Positions 1-9,329 of a DNA stretch of 64,000 nt are shown in pieces. Under the pieces are notes generated by a model. It did no database searches and had not been told where the DNA came from. It saw nothing but the letters and a program-made list of their open reading frames with translations. Numbering within the stretch: the first letter of the stretch is position 1; every line of letters begins with the position of its first letter. A program made the position numbers and the translations under genes. The DNA is from Mongoliibacter ruber (GTDB lineage: Bacteria; Bacteroidota; Bacteroidia; Cytophagales; Cyclobacteriaceae), in the NCBI RefSeq assembly GCF_003003005.1, contig NZ_PVTR01000001.1, forward strand, positions 62,001 through 126,000, in the 5' to 3' direction.

Positions 1-1705
1 CATTTGCAGTTCTGTCAAACCCCATTCCTTGTTCACTGGCATTATGGTAATAAGTAGACGTCCAATCGGCCCTACCACCCCCAGTGACCCAGGGTCCAGG
101 CCCGTAATGGTGACTTCTGGCCATAATATGGTGTATGCCTAAAGGTGTCATATAATTGACAACCATTTCATGGGATTGAAGCATCATCTTTTTGATCGGT
201 GCTACAAAATCAGGATCTGTCGAATAGGTTAGCTTGATCCAATCATCAGCGATTTTCTCTGACTTTTCCCAAGGATTCCACGCAAGCTTACCAAAGGCAT
301 ACCAATTCGCCTGGTGAAAGTGGTGTCCTGTCCAGTTTCTGTCTGTTCCTATATTTGCTACACCGGCCATTCCAGTGATGGGGTAATCGTGCAAACTTCC
401 ATCAATAACTTTAGCTACTTCGGAGCCTTTCCCATTTACAAAAGTATCCTCTTTAAGCACTTCCTCATACATTGGAGCCAAAAACGCAAGGTGTGTATCA
501 TGCCCTAGGTATTCTTGAGTAATCTGAAACTCCATCATCAAGGGTGTTTTAGGCATAGCTCCAAATAATGGATGAAAGGGTTCTCTTGGTTGAAAATCAA
601 TGGCACCATTTTTTACCTGTACAATGACATTATCTCTGAACGTACCATCTAAGGGCACAAATTCATTAAATGCTTGCTTATGCCTATCATCAGGAGTGTG
701 TTCACTGTATACAAATGCCCTCCACATCACAATGCCTCCAAATGGCTGAAGAGCATCTGCTAACATATTTGCACCTTCAGCCTGTGTTCTCCCATAATTA
801 TGTGGCCCTGGCTGGCCTTCTGAATCTGCCTTTACCACGAATCCCCCAAAGTCAGGGATGTACTCATATATTTCTTCGGCTTTCTCTTTCCACCATTGTT
901 GCACCTCCGGATTTACAGGGTCAGCTGTTTCAAGTCCTCCTATTTCCATGGGTGATGAAAAACGTGCAGTAAGGTAAACTTTGATACCGTATGGCCTAAA
1001 GGCATCTGCCAAAGCAGCTGCTTTTTCAAGGTAGTAGGGGGTAAGCACCAAGGCATTTGCATTTACATTTGTAATTGAAGTTCCGTTGATGCCTATCGAG
1101 GCGTTGGCCCTGGCATAGTCTATATATTGCTGATCAATATGCCTTGGCAGCCTGTGCCAGTTCCAAATGCTAAACCCTGAATACCCTCTTTCTACAGTTC
1201 TGTTTAGGTTGTCCCAGTGGTTGAGTATACGATGCTTGACTTGAGGGATTTCTACAATGCCTTCCTCATCAATAGCTTCCTGCATCTGTACTTGCTGAAG
1301 TAATCTGAACGTTCCGTAAAGCAGTCCTTTGCTGCTATTGGCGCTGACAATTATCTGTCCTTCAGAGGAAAAAATATGGTATCCCTCTTCTCCAAGTCCA
1401 TCGGCAACCCTTGTTGCCAAATTGGAAGGAATTTCATTTTTAAGTCCAATGATAAGACTTGAACTTAAGTCAGTGTATCTTGGACTAGTATTAAAAAACC
1501 CACTAGAAGCTAATTCTAGCTCGTTTTTGATAATTTTTATAGTCTCTCCTTCACCATATATATTGACTTTAGAGAGGACATTTTTTTGCCAATTTTGGGC
1601 ACTTTCTATGGGATAATATTGAAGCCAAAGTTTGTATCCATCATTGGCAGTAAGCATCAATGGAAAAAGCAGGAATGCTACAATTAAGGATGTTAAATTT
1701 TTCAT
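1..1705 (-). CDS. GH67 alpha-glucuronidase, 3' end cut by window edge
   Basis: The minus strand reads open from an ATG at 1705 to the window edge, giving 568 residues of a protein whose family is usually about 700 long, so only the C-terminal helical part is missing. It starts with a signal peptide (MKNLTSLIVAFLLFPLMLTA). Family GH67 removes (4-O-methyl-)glucuronic acid from the ends of xylo-oligosaccharides. Three expected catalytic acids are in one frame: Glu296 in KADSEGQPGP (general acid), Asp370 in GAIDFQPREP and Glu398 in ITQEYLGH (base pair). The start is 27 bp downstream of a lacI-type gene on the same strand, so the two are probably co-transcribed. The product feeds the uxaC/uxuA pathway encoded further right. 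Family assignment is firm; export to the periplasm is inferred from the signal peptide. Confidence 0.93.
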   Translation of the reverse strand, partial: MKNLTSLIVAFLLFPLMLTANDGYKLWLQYYPIESAQNWQKNVLSKVNIYGEGETIKIIKNELELASSGFFNTSPRYTDLSSSLIIGLKNEIPSNLATRVADGLGEEGYHIFSSEGQIIVSANSSKGLLYGTFRLLQQVQMQEAIDEEGIVEIPQVKHRILNHWDNLNRTVERGYSGFSIWNWHRLPRHIDQQYIDYARANASIGINGTSITNVNANALVLTPYYLEKAAALADAFRPYGIKVYLTARFSSPMEIGGLETADPVNPEVQQWWKEKAEEIYEYIPDFGGFVVKADSEGQPGPHNYGRTQAEGANMLADALQPFGGIVMWRAFVYSEHTPDDRHKQAFNEFVPLDGTFRDNVIVQVKNGAIDFQPREPFHPLFGAMPKTPLMMEFQITQEYLGHDTHLAFLAPMYEEVLKEDTFVNGKGSEVAKVIDGSLHDYPITGMAGVANIGTDRNWTGHHFHQANWYAFGKLAWNPWEKSEKIADDWIKLTYSTDPDFVAPIKKMMLQSHEMVVNYMTPLGIHHIMARSHHYGPGPWVTGGGRADWTSTYYHNASEQGMGFDRTAN

Positions 1706-1732
1706 TAGGTTCTAGGTTTATTGCAGATAGGT

Positions 1733-2758
1733 TTAATTCTTTTTAGAGGATTCTCTAATGATGAGTTCCGAAGGAAGCGTAATTCTATTTTTGCGTTCAA
1801 GTACACTGTCAGATTTTCTATTCAAATGATTGACAAGGTTATTCATGGCAATTTCTCCCATTTCATATCCAGGATAATTGATAGTAGTAATATTCGGCTC
1901 CACCAATCTCGATATTACATCATTGTTGAAACCAACCACAGCAATGTCTTTTGGAATTTTATACCCTTCCAATTTGAGATGCTTGATACAGCTGGCAGCA
2001 CATGCATCATTTGACACAAACAGCCCATCAACTTTGGGTTTTATGTCTTTTATTTTCTGGACAATTTCATAACCAGCTTCTTCATTTAGATCCGAATGAA
2101 AAATCAGGTTATCTTCATAAGGAAGCCCATGATCCGAAAAGGCTTTTTGATACCCGCTCAACCTTTCGTTGTAGACATTCACTTTGAGACTCCCCAAGAC
2201 ATGTACAATTCTTTGACAGCCCTGCCTAATGAGATGACTTGTGGCTTCATAGGCGGCTTTCATATTGTCAATAGTGACACCAAAGACTTCTTCAAAATCT
2301 CCTATCCTGTCATAAAATATTATGGGAATATTTTTCTTGAAAAATGGTGCATAGTGATCCAAACTCTCTGTATTACTGGCCAAAGAGACTATTAAGCCAT
2401 CCACACGGCTGTTAAACATTGTAAGTGCATTGGCAATTTCTTTGTCTTTGGACTCTAGTGATTGAGAAATAATTAAGTTGAAACCAGCTACATTTGCTAT
2501 TTTTTCCATTCCTGCTATCACTGAAGACTGAAAGGAACTGTTGAGGCGGGGTACTATCACACCAATATTATTTGTCCTTTTACTTCTAAGATTTGAAGCA
2601 AAAACATTGGTCTGATACCCCATTGCCAATGCAGCTTGATATATTTTATTTTTGGTTTTTACATTCACAGCAGGATTGTTGTTCAATGCCCTGCTGACTG
2701 TGGTGGGCGACACGCCAAGGTCTTTGGCAATGTCATATATAGTGACTTCTTTGTCCAT
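1733..2758 (-). CDS. LacI-family transcriptional regulator (first of two)
   Basis: A 341-residue LacI/GalR regulator. The N-terminal helix-turn-helix is VTIYDIAKDLGVSPTTVSRA, followed by the hinge helix and a periplasmic-binding-protein-like sugar domain (about residues 60-335, containing the usual IGVIVP and DGLFVSND stretches). A longer frame begins at 2797, but the ATG at 2758 (MDKEVTIYDI) puts the HTH where the family has it, and the extra 13 residues overlap the upstream terminator, so 2758 is preferred. It sits between the GH43 and GH67 genes and is therefore a likely controller of xylan or glucuronate genes. The effector cannot be read from sequence; an aldobiouronic acid, glucuronate or a pathway intermediate are guesses. 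Confidence 0.92.
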   Translation of the reverse strand: MDKEVTIYDIAKDLGVSPTTVSRALNNNPAVNVKTKNKIYQAALAMGYQTNVFASNLRSKRTNNIGVIVPRLNSSFQSSVIAGMEKIANVAGFNLIISQSLESKDKEIANALTMFNSRVDGLIVSLASNTESLDHYAPFFKKNIPIIFYDRIGDFEEVFGVTIDNMKAAYEATSHLIRQGCQRIVHVLGSLKVNVYNERLSGYQKAFSDHGLPYEDNLIFHSDLNEEAGYEIVQKIKDIKPKVDGLFVSNDACAASCIKHLKLEGYKIPKDIAVVGFNNDVISRLVEPNITTINYPGYEMGEIAMNNLVNHLNRKSDSVLERKNRITLPSELIIRESSKKN

Positions 2759-2795
2759 AGCTTGAAAGAAGATAAAAGGGTAAATGTACAATCTC

Positions 2796-2834
2796 AAAAA
2801 AAACCGACCTCTTTCAAAAGGGATCGGTTTTTTT
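2796..2834 (-). terminator. Rho-independent terminator after the GH43 gene
   Basis: An A-run and CCGA (2797-2807) pair with TCGG and a T-run (2824-2834), with an inner CCT/AGG extension. Read on the minus strand it is a GC stem followed by U residues, placed directly after the GH43 stop and before the lacI start. The mirror-image T-run means it could also act on the plus strand. Confidence 0.75.
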
Positions 2835-2859
2835 GATTCAATAGATAGCGGTTTGAGGT

Positions 2860-3963
2860 TTAATTCTCTTTCAGTGGTTTGATTGTCTGAATTGTGCCGT
2901 CTGCATTATGTGTAAGTTCAGCCATTTTGACATTCCTCAAATGTGTTTCACCGGAGATTTCAATATCATGGTAAAAGATGTACCATTTTCCATCTACTTC
3001 GACTATAGAATGGTGATTGGTCCATCCTTCAACTGGTTCGAGGATGACACCTTGATAAATAAAAGGGCCATAAGGATTGTCTCCGATAGCATAAGCAATG
3101 TTATGGGTGTCTCCTGTAGAATAGGAGAAGTAGTAATTGTCATTGTATTTGTGGACCCATGCTGCTTCAAAGAATCTACGGTCGTGATCGCCGGCTTTGA
3201 TAGGTTCACCATCTGCATCTGTTATCATGATTTGCTTTGGTTCTTCGGCAAATTGTAACATGTCATCACTCATCTTGGCTACCACAGGCGCAATTGCAGG
3301 TTCATCATCAGCTGGCTCATCATCATAAGGTCTGTCACCTGTAGAAACATATTTTCCAGTCCTCCATTTTTGAAGTTGGCCGCCCCATATACCGCCAAAA
3401 TACATGTAGTAGTCATCACCATCTTTGAATACGGCTGGATCCATGCTGTAACTTCCTTTGATAGGTTCAGCTTCTGCTTTGAAAGGTCCCTCAGGACTAT
3501 CTGCTACCGCCACACCGATCCTGAAAATATCATCATAGTCTTTGGCTGGAAAGTAGAAATAATACTTACCATCTTTTTCTGCGGCATCGGGTGCCCACAT
3601 TTGCCTTTTAGCCCAAGGCACATCATCCACATCTAAAATCACCCCATGATCTACGGGTTCAGCATCGATAGATTCCATGGAGAAAACATGGTAATCCCTC
3701 ATGTTGAAATGTGCTCCTGAGTCATCCTGCTTGATTTCTGATTCTACATCATGAGATGGGTAAATGTAGATCTTGCCATTGAACACATGGGCAGAAGGAT
3801 CAGCTGTGAAAACGTGGGAAATTAGGGGTTTAGAAAGATACTTCCCATCTTCATCAGTTTGGGTTTGTTGCTCTTCTTGATTTTCTGAAGGTTGGCTACA
3901 TGAAAATAACCAAAAAGGAGCACTTGCTATAAGTACTCCTTTGGTAATAGATTTAAGGCTCAT
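2860..3963 (-). CDS. GH43 glycosidase lipoprotein (beta-xylosidase/arabinofuranosidase type)
   Basis: A 367-residue lipoprotein: hydrophobic N-terminus ending in lipobox LFSC with Cys22. The five-bladed GH43 fold is indicated by ADPSAHVF (catalytic base Asp55), MWAPDA, SMDPAVF (pKa-modulating Asp175), FFEAAWV (general acid Glu266) and NHHSIVEVDGKWYIFYH near the C-terminus. GH43 enzymes remove beta-xylosyl or alpha-L-arabinosyl units; the subfamily and exact substrate cannot be fixed here. Asp/Glu-rich stretches near residues 213-222 look like a surface loop. A LacI-type palindrome lies about 50 bp upstream and a terminator follows, so this is probably its own regulated unit inside the glucuronoxylan cluster. 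Confidence 0.9.
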   Translation of the reverse strand: MSLKSITKGVLIASAPFWLFSCSQPSENQEEQQTQTDEDGKYLSKPLISHVFTADPSAHVFNGKIYIYPSHDVESEIKQDDSGAHFNMRDYHVFSMESIDAEPVDHGVILDVDDVPWAKRQMWAPDAAEKDGKYYFYFPAKDYDDIFRIGVAVADSPEGPFKAEAEPIKGSYSMDPAVFKDGDDYYMYFGGIWGGQLQKWRTGKYVSTGDRPYDDEPADDEPAIAPVVAKMSDDMLQFAEEPKQIMITDADGEPIKAGDHDRRFFEAAWVHKYNDNYYFSYSTGDTHNIAYAIGDNPYGPFIYQGVILEPVEGWTNHHSIVEVDGKWYIFYHDIEISGETHLRNVKMAELTHNADGTIQTIKPLKEN

Positions 3964-4010
3964 AGGTTTAAGTTTAATTACTTTATTTTGAGAAATCTAA
4001 ATTAGAAAAA

Positions 4011-4026
4011 TTGAAATCGGTTTCAA
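4011..4026. promoter_or_regulatory. LacI-type operator upstream of the GH43 gene
   Basis: TTGAAATCGGTTTCAA is a CG-centred dyad (TTGAAA-N-CG-N-TTTCAA), the typical architecture of LacI/GalR operators. It lies about 50 bp before the GH43 start. Its half-site spacing matches the palindrome at 12222-12235, and differs by one base per half from the one at 8195-8206. Confidence 0.7.
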
Positions 4027-4076
4027 AATTAAAATGCATGATTTAAATACTGTATATCCGAATTTAGATTAAACAT

Positions 4077-4115
4077 AAAAAAAACCGTGATGGGATTCCC
4101 ATCACGGTTTTTTTT
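4077..4115 (-). terminator. Strong terminator overlapping the uxuA stop
   Basis: A perfect 18-bp stem: 4077-4094 pairs with 4098-4115, with an ATT loop, and poly-A/poly-T at the base. The uxuA stop codon (4114-4116) is inside the right arm, so termination is immediate on the minus strand. Confidence 0.9.
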
Positions 4116-5292
4116 AAACCACTCCAGCCCATATCAAAGCTGATTCGACTCCGCGGATCTCGGCAAGTCCTTTTAATCTGCCAATGGCTGTATATCCCGG
4201 GTTGATGATGGGTTTCAGAATGTCATCCAACATCTGATGACCATGGTCAGGACGCATAGGAATGCTTATTTTTCTTTGTTTTTGTACTTTCAAAATCTCC
4301 GCAATGACAGCTTCCATAGTGACATTTCCATCCAAATGATTGTCTTCATAAAAGTTGCCCTCCTGATCGCGTCTGGTAGAACGTAAATGTATGAAATGAA
4401 TATACTTCCCATATTCTCTTACCATTGATACCAAGTCATTGTCTTCTCTGACCCCATACGAACCAGTGCAAAATGTAAAACCGTTATGTCTGCTTGGATT
4501 ATCCCTTACAATCCTTTTCATATCCTCAGCAGTAGAGACTACCCTTGGTAACCCAAACACATCAAAAGGTGGATCATCGGGGTGAATGGCCAAGAATACT
4601 CCATTTTCCTGTGCAACGGGGATGATTTCATCCAAAAACAAACGAAGATTGTCTTCCAATACTTTTCTGTCAATTTGCGAATAGGTGTTCAATGCATTCT
4701 GGAATTGTTCCAAAGTATATCCTTCCTCAGAACCGGGAAGTCCTTTTAGAATATTATCTTGAACCCTTTTCAAATCCTCATCTGAAGCATTGTCATAAAA
4801 TTCCTTCGCTTTTTCTATTTCTTCCGGAGAATAGTCGTTTTCAGCCCCTTCTCTTTTCAGAATAAAAAGATCAAATGCAGTGACTTCTTTTTTTACAAAA
4901 AGTAAAGCTCGTGAACCATTGGGTAGGGGATGAGCTAGTTCTGTTCTCGTCCAATCTAAAATGGGCATGAAGTTGTAGCAGACTCTGAATATGCCCTCTG
5001 AAGCAAGATTTCGGATGGTCTGTTTGTAGTTTTCAATCAAATTAGTAAAATCTCCCGTTCGGGTTTTGATTTTTTCGTGAACTGGTACAGATTCAACTAC
5101 CTCCCAAGTCAGTCCTGCAGCTTCAATTATACTTTTTCTCTCCTTAATATCTTCCACAGACCAAACTTCTCCATTGGGAACCTGATGCAAAGCAGACACT
5201 ATTCCTGTTGCTCCTGACTGAAGGATATCCTGTAAACTTACAGGATCATTTGGACCATACCAGCGCATGGTTTGGATCATTTTATAAGCCAT
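4114..5292 (-). CDS. uxuA: Mannonate dehydratase
   Basis: A 392-residue protein (E. coli UxuA is 394) converting D-mannonate to 2-keto-3-deoxy-D-gluconate in the cytoplasm. The N-terminus carries the hallmark [12 protein letters not shown]. Conserved metal and active-site stretches include [30 protein letters not shown] and RPDHGHQM. The substrate arrives from UxaC and the SDR reductase encoded immediately upstream on the same strand after a 578-bp gap that carries a repeat element. No kdgK or kdgA is in the window, so the last steps are encoded elsewhere. No LacI-type palindrome is obvious in front of this gene, in contrast to the GH43, uxaC and DUF1080 promoters. Confidence 0.96.
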   Translation of the reverse strand: MAYKMIQTMRWYGPNDPVSLQDILQSGATGIVSALHQVPNGEVWSVEDIKERKSIIEAAGLTWEVVESVPVHEKIKTRTGDFTNLIENYKQTIRNLASEGIFRVCYNFMPILDWTRTELAHPLPNGSRALLFVKKEVTAFDLFILKREGAENDYSPEEIEKAKEFYDNASDEDLKRVQDNILKGLPGSEEGYTLEQFQNALNTYSQIDRKVLEDNLRLFLDEIIPVAQENGVFLAIHPDDPPFDVFGLPRVVSTAEDMKRIVRDNPSRHNGFTFCTGSYGVREDNDLVSMVREYGKYIHFIHLRSTRRDQEGNFYEDNHLDGNVTMEAVIAEILKVQKQRKISIPMRPDHGHQMLDDILKPIINPGYTAIGRLKGLAEIRGVESALIWAGVV

Positions 5293-5357
5293 ATTTATTG
5301 AATTAATTTCTCTATGTAAAATTTGATAATCTGTACATGCTAAATTTTAAATATGTA

Positions 5358-5497
5358 TATCCGCTTTCATACCAGAAGAATCTAATAAATAGAATTAACC
5401 TCTGTTTTCGAACCAATATCAATAAATATCCAATATCTATTAGTATCACTTTGCCAAATCAGCCTCGTTTAATTGATTAGTGGCATGATTGCGGATA
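5358..5497. repeat. MITE-like repeat, copy 1 (140 bp)
   Basis: The ends are imperfect inverted repeats: TATCCGCTTTCAT at the left and ATGATTGCGGATA at the right (its reverse complement begins TATCCGCAATCAT). A second copy is at 36889-37018. Shared internal blocks include AGAATTAACCT, TTCGAACCAATATC and a block from TCGTTTAATTGATTAG to the right end. The AATTTTAAATAT string occurs just outside both ends (5343-5354 and 5503-5514) and may be a target duplication, though AT-richness makes chance plausible. No coding capacity. Confidence 0.8.
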
Positions 5498-5677
5498 ATA
5501 ATAATTTTAAATATTCAAAATATCGCGGACCACACTTCCATTTTCCCTACTTTACATTTTCTAAATATTAAAAACTCAAGTTAAAGGCAGCTCGTAAATC
5601 TTAATACTTTTCTCTCGCTTATATCAAAACTTTTGCTGCTCTGAATGCAATTAAGACTCGTAAATCCTCGTCTTTCA

Positions 5678-5725
5678 TCCTTTGACAGTAGGAGATCCCT
5701 CACTACGTTCAGGATGACGTACACC
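5678..5725. repeat. Dispersed-repeat-like sequence (GATCCCTCACTACGTTCAGG type)
   Basis: The stretch around 5692-5725 reads GAGATCCCTCACTACGTTCAGGATGAC, whose reverse complement resembles a short repeat I recall as common in intergenic DNA of many bacteria. ATCCT/AGGAT pairs around it suggest a hairpin. Only one clear copy is visible here, so repetition must be tested genome-wide. Confidence 0.45.
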
Positions 5726-5870
5726 AACTGTCATTACATTTTCTGTAAATGCCAAATTTTAAATACTCGAGATGAAAAGGTAAGGCTGTTTTTCCTCATG
5801 ATGCTTGCTTGGATTACAAGCTTTACATGTCATCCTTTCTTCATCTCTCAACTATTCTTCCCTTCTCTTA

Positions 5871-6683
5871 TCAAACTCCAGAATAAGCGGAAAATCCACC
5901 ATCAATAGGCACAATGGTCCCCGTGACAAACCTAGAGGCATCAGAACAAAGCCATTGTAGGACACCAAGAAGATCTTCCGGTTCACCGAACCTGTTCATC
6001 GGCGTGTGTGAGATAATTTGTTCTCCCCTTTGGGTCAGGTCTCCATTTTTTTCAGTCAATAGTGATCTGTTTTGTTCTGTCAGGAAGAACCCGGGAGCAA
6101 TGGCATTCACCCTGAAAAATTCACCATGCTTTTGACATATTTCTACAGCAAGCCATTTGGTAAGGTTGTCAATTGCGGCCTTGGCTGAGGCATATCCAGC
6201 GACGCGGGTCATTGGTCTTGATGCTGCCATGGAAGATATATTGATGATGTTGCCTTGACCTTTTGGAAGCATCAGTTTGAGAAAAACCTTACAGGGTATC
6301 AACGTACCCTGATAATTAAGGTCTATTACTTTTCGCATGGCTTCAATAGAAAGGTCTTCTAAGGTCTGATTGGGCTGTACCACAGCTTCAGGCATATTGC
6401 CACCTGCCAGGTTGACCAGAATATCTATGGTACCAAAATGTTCTTTGATCTGCTCAGCTGCTTTGTTTACATGCTTTTCATTGGTCACATCGGCAAGATA
6501 TCCATCAGCACTTCCCCCTTTACTACGTATTTTGTCCACAAGTTTTTCTACTTTAGAAGCTGTTCGGCCAAGTATGATTACTTGTGCACCTTCTTTTGCG
6601 AGGTGCAAAGACATGGCTTCGCCTAACACGCCTGTAGCGCCTGTGATGACTATTTTTTTATTGTTTATCTGAAATAAAGACAT
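5871..6683 (-). CDS. SDR-family D-mannonate/fructuronate oxidoreductase
   Basis: A 270-residue short-chain dehydrogenase. The Rossmann motif is TGATGVLG (residues 14-21), followed by NLAGG (91-95), catalytic Ser151, and YASAK with Tyr164/Lys168. The position directly after uxaC (6-bp gap) and before uxuA makes reduction of D-fructuronate to D-mannonate the obvious role. It is the SDR type rather than the long-chain UxuB of E. coli, as in Bacillus and Thermotoga uronate clusters. Length and motifs are complete. Function is inferred from context; an SDR of another hexuronate branch is the main alternative. Confidence 0.87.
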   Translation of the reverse strand: MSLFQINNKKIVITGATGVLGEAMSLHLAKEGAQVIILGRTASKVEKLVDKIRSKGGSADGYLADVTNEKHVNKAAEQIKEHFGTIDILVNLAGGNMPEAVVQPNQTLEDLSIEAMRKVIDLNYQGTLIPCKVFLKLMLPKGQGNIINISSMAASRPMTRVAGYASAKAAIDNLTKWLAVEICQKHGEFFRVNAIAPGFFLTEQNRSLLTEKNGDLTQRGEQIISHTPMNRFGEPEDLLGVLQWLCSDASRFVTGTIVPIDGGFSAYSGV

Positions 6684-6689
6684 AATTGA

Positions 6690-8120
6690 TTAAGAAAATT
6701 TGAAATAATTTTTTGCATTGTGGTAACAGATGTCCTGTATGATTTTACCCACCCACTTTTCATCTTTAGGTATTTGCCCGTTTTGCATATCTGCTCCAAA
6801 TAAGTTGCAAAGTATCCTTCGAAAATACTCATGTCTTGGAAAAGACAGGAAACTCCTCGAATCAGTTAGCATTCCAACAAAAGTGGAAATCAGTCCCATT
6901 TGAGACAAGATATTCATTTGCTTTTCCATGCCATCCTTTTGGTCTAGAAACCACCAACCTGAGCCAAATTGTATTTTCCCTTTCACTGTTCCGTCACTGA
7001 AATTTCCGCACATAGTCGCAAATGTTTCATTATCAGAAGGATTGAGGTTATACAGTACTGTTTGACAAAGCTTGTCATCTTTGTCCAAATGATCAAGGAA
7101 TCTGGATAAATCTCTGGCTTGAGAAAAATCCCCTATAGAATCAAATCCAGTGTCAGGACCTAATTTCGCAAACATCCGGCTACTGTTATTTCTCAAAGCA
7201 CCTAAGTGAAATTGTTGTGTCCAGCCTTTGGAATGATAAAGTCTGCATAATTCTGACAATACGGAAAATTTGAAAAAGGCTATTTCTTCCATTGAAACCT
7301 GATGTCCATCAATCACTTTGCTGAATATAGATTCGGGTTTCATTCCAGTATTCTCGAAGTAATACAATTTCTCCAAGCCATGGTCAGAAAGCCTACATCC
7401 ATTTTTATGAAAAAAGTCGATCCTGTTTTTAAGCGCTTGTAATAGCAAGTCGTAACTCTTGATTTCAAAGCCGGTAGTTTGTCCAAGTTTTTCCAAATAT
7501 GCAATGTAATTCCCTGGATGTTCTATGGTAAATGACTTATCAGGCCTAAACGCCGGAAACATACTCACGGAGTGTCCTTTTTCCGCATAAGCCATATGAT
7601 GTTCCAATTGGTCAGCAGGATCATCTGTGGTACACACCAATTCTACATTCATTTTCTCCAAGAGCCTTACAGTTGAAAAATCAGCAGAGTTTACTTTATC
7701 GGAAGTAATATGGTAAATGCTTTCTCCAGTATTCTGATCTAATAAATCCGGAATGTCAAAATACCTCAACATTTCTAAATGCGTCCAATGGTATAGAGGA
7801 TTCCTTAAAGTATAGGGTACGGCAGCCGACCATTTCAGGAATTTTTCTTTATCAGTGGAATCTCCGGTGATAAATTTTTCATCTATTCCCAAAGACCTCA
7901 TGGCTCTCCATTTGTAATGGTCTCCCGCAAGCCATATTTGTGAAATGTTATCAAAAATTCTGTTCGACGCTAAGTCTTGCGGTGGCAGGTGGTTGTGATA
8001 GTCTATGATGGGACAATCAGCTGCATATTGGTGGTATAATCGTTCTGCGTATTCGTTCTCCAACAAAAAATTATCAGAAATAAACGCATGTTTCCTACCT
8101 TCAGTATTTTGGGTGTTCAT
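6690..8120 (-). CDS. uxaC: Glucuronate (uronate) isomerase
   Basis: A 476-residue amidohydrolase-fold isomerase (family about 465-480) that converts D-glucuronate to D-fructuronate, or galacturonate to tagaturonate. The metal-binding His pair is in IIDYHNHLPP (His42, His44). FDIPDLL, TTDDP, FPAFRPD and the C-terminal GMLTDSRSFLSFPRHEYFRR (exactly the family block) are present. It is the first gene of a minus-strand unit with the SDR oxidoreductase (6 bp apart). It diverges from the second lacI gene, with a GGAAACGTTTCC palindrome between them. Confidence 0.97.
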   Translation of the reverse strand: MNTQNTEGRKHAFISDNFLLENEYAERLYHQYAADCPIIDYHNHLPPQDLASNRIFDNISQIWLAGDHYKWRAMRSLGIDEKFITGDSTDKEKFLKWSAAVPYTLRNPLYHWTHLEMLRYFDIPDLLDQNTGESIYHITSDKVNSADFSTVRLLEKMNVELVCTTDDPADQLEHHMAYAEKGHSVSMFPAFRPDKSFTIEHPGNYIAYLEKLGQTTGFEIKSYDLLLQALKNRIDFFHKNGCRLSDHGLEKLYYFENTGMKPESIFSKVIDGHQVSMEEIAFFKFSVLSELCRLYHSKGWTQQFHLGALRNNSSRMFAKLGPDTGFDSIGDFSQARDLSRFLDHLDKDDKLCQTVLYNLNPSDNETFATMCGNFSDGTVKGKIQFGSGWWFLDQKDGMEKQMNILSQMGLISTFVGMLTDSRSFLSFPRHEYFRRILCNLFGADMQNGQIPKDEKWVGKIIQDICYHNAKNYFKFS

Positions 8121-8194
8121 AAGCTAAATAGGTTTATGAATTAAGTTTAACACATTTATCTCTGTAAATAAATTAATTCACAGTTTTTAATTGT

Positions 8195-8206
8195 GGAAAC
8201 GTTTCC
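8195..8206. promoter_or_regulatory. LacI-type operator between uxaC and lacI
   Basis: GGAAACGTTTCC is a perfect 12-bp palindrome centred on CG. It lies 75 bp before uxaC and about 100 bp before the divergent regulator, placed to control both. It is one base per half-site shorter than the palindromes at 4011 and 12222, which suggests a different regulator binds it. Confidence 0.75.
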
Positions 8207-8303
8207 GTGCCATTGATATTTAAAGTATTTTTTTTTAAATCGGTAAATTTGATTTTTATTTGACTTCCTATGTTGGACAAGCAAGCCATTCACCCCATAT
8301 TTT

Positions 8304-9329
8304 ATGACTAAAGTAAATATCAAATACCTAGCAGCCCAATTGAATATGGCTCCATCTACTGTGTCTAGGGCATTGAATGATAGTTATGAAATTAGCCCAG
8401 CAACCAAGCAAAAGGTACTGGCCCTAGCAAAGGAATTGAATTACCAACCTAATCCTTATGCCAGAAGCTTGAGGGCACATAGCAGCAAGACAATTGGAGT
8501 GATTATTCCTGAAAGAATCAATAACTTCTTTGCTCAGGTGATAGATGGTTTGGAATCTGTCACACAGGAGTTTGGATATCATCTTTTGGTTTATAATTCA
8601 CATGAAGATGTAGAACAAGAGAAAAAAATCGTGTCTTACCTTTTGGGAGGCAGAGTAGATGCTATTGTCATGTCTGTTTCTAGTCAGACAAGCAGTACTG
8701 ACCATTTGACTCAGGTTCAAAGCCAAGGAATTCCCATTATATTTTTTGACAGGATTGCCCATGACATTCCAACTACTAAATTCATAACAAATGATTTTGA
8801 AAGTGGATATGAAGGAACAAAACATCTGATTGAACAAGGCTGTGCTAAGATATTTTTCTTACTCCTTTCCAAAGAAGTTACCATTGGAAAAGAGAGGTTA
8901 AAAGGGTACTTGAAGGCGGTGAATGATGCCGGCCTGGATTTTTCTGAAGATTGGATTGTTTCCTGTAGTCAGGATGAACAACGAAACTTGGAATTTTTTA
9001 AAAAATTCCTGTTTCCTTTAGATAGACCAGACGGAATTTTATCCTCTGTAGAAAAGCTTGCCATCACAGCTTATCATGCTATTATGCAGACCCGTTTGAG
9101 TATCCCTAAGGACATCAAATTGGTCAGCTTTTCAAACATGAAAATTGCTGATTTGCTCAATCCCCCTATGACGACTATCTCCCAGCCAGCGCATGAAATA
9201 GGTTTGCAGTGCGGCAATCTCTTGATGAAAAGGCTGCAAAAAAGAAATCAGCAGAACTTCCAAAATGAGCTTAAAGTTATTCCCTCAAGCCTCCATGTAA
9301 GGAAATCATCTTTAGCGAATTATAAGTAA
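8304..9329 (+). CDS. LacI-family transcriptional regulator (second)
   Basis: A 341-residue LacI/GalR protein. The HTH is VNIKYLAAQLNMAPSTVSRA, followed by the hinge and a ligand domain (IGVIIPERINNFF near residue 61, then DGILSS and KLVSFSN). Divergently transcribed from uxaC, with the palindrome 8195-8206 in the shared promoter, so autoregulation and control of uxaC-SDR are likely. Some positions of the sugar domain differ from the first LacI (for example SFSNMK instead of GFNND), consistent with another ligand. A terminator follows directly. Confidence 0.93.
   Translation: MTKVNIKYLAAQLNMAPSTVSRALNDSYEISPATKQKVLALAKELNYQPNPYARSLRAHSSKTIGVIIPERINNFFAQVIDGLESVTQEFGYHLLVYNSHEDVEQEKKIVSYLLGGRVDAIVMSVSSQTSSTDHLTQVQSQGIPIIFFDRIAHDIPTTKFITNDFESGYEGTKHLIEQGCAKIFFLLLSKEVTIGKERLKGYLKAVNDAGLDFSEDWIVSCSQDEQRNLEFFKKFLFPLDRPDGILSSVEKLAITAYHAIMQTRLSIPKDIKLVSFSNMKIADLLNPPMTTISQPAHEIGLQCGNLLMKRLQKRNQQNFQNELKVIPSSLHVRKSSLANYK

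Larger units (their letters stand above)
5293..5870. other. Gene-free interval carrying repeats
   Basis: No convincing gene is present. The interval holds a 140-bp element with inverted ends (5358-5497), a near-duplicate 24-mer (5331-5354 and about 5743-5765), and a GATCCCTCACTACGTTCAGG-type dispersed repeat (about 5678-5725). Short open frames here lack recognisable protein character. Confidence 0.7.

Noticed and set aside
5343-5514. Target-site duplication around repeat copy 1
   Set aside because: AATTTTAAATAT is AT-rich, appears a third time nearby, and lies 3-5 bp away from the element ends, so it is not accepted as proof.
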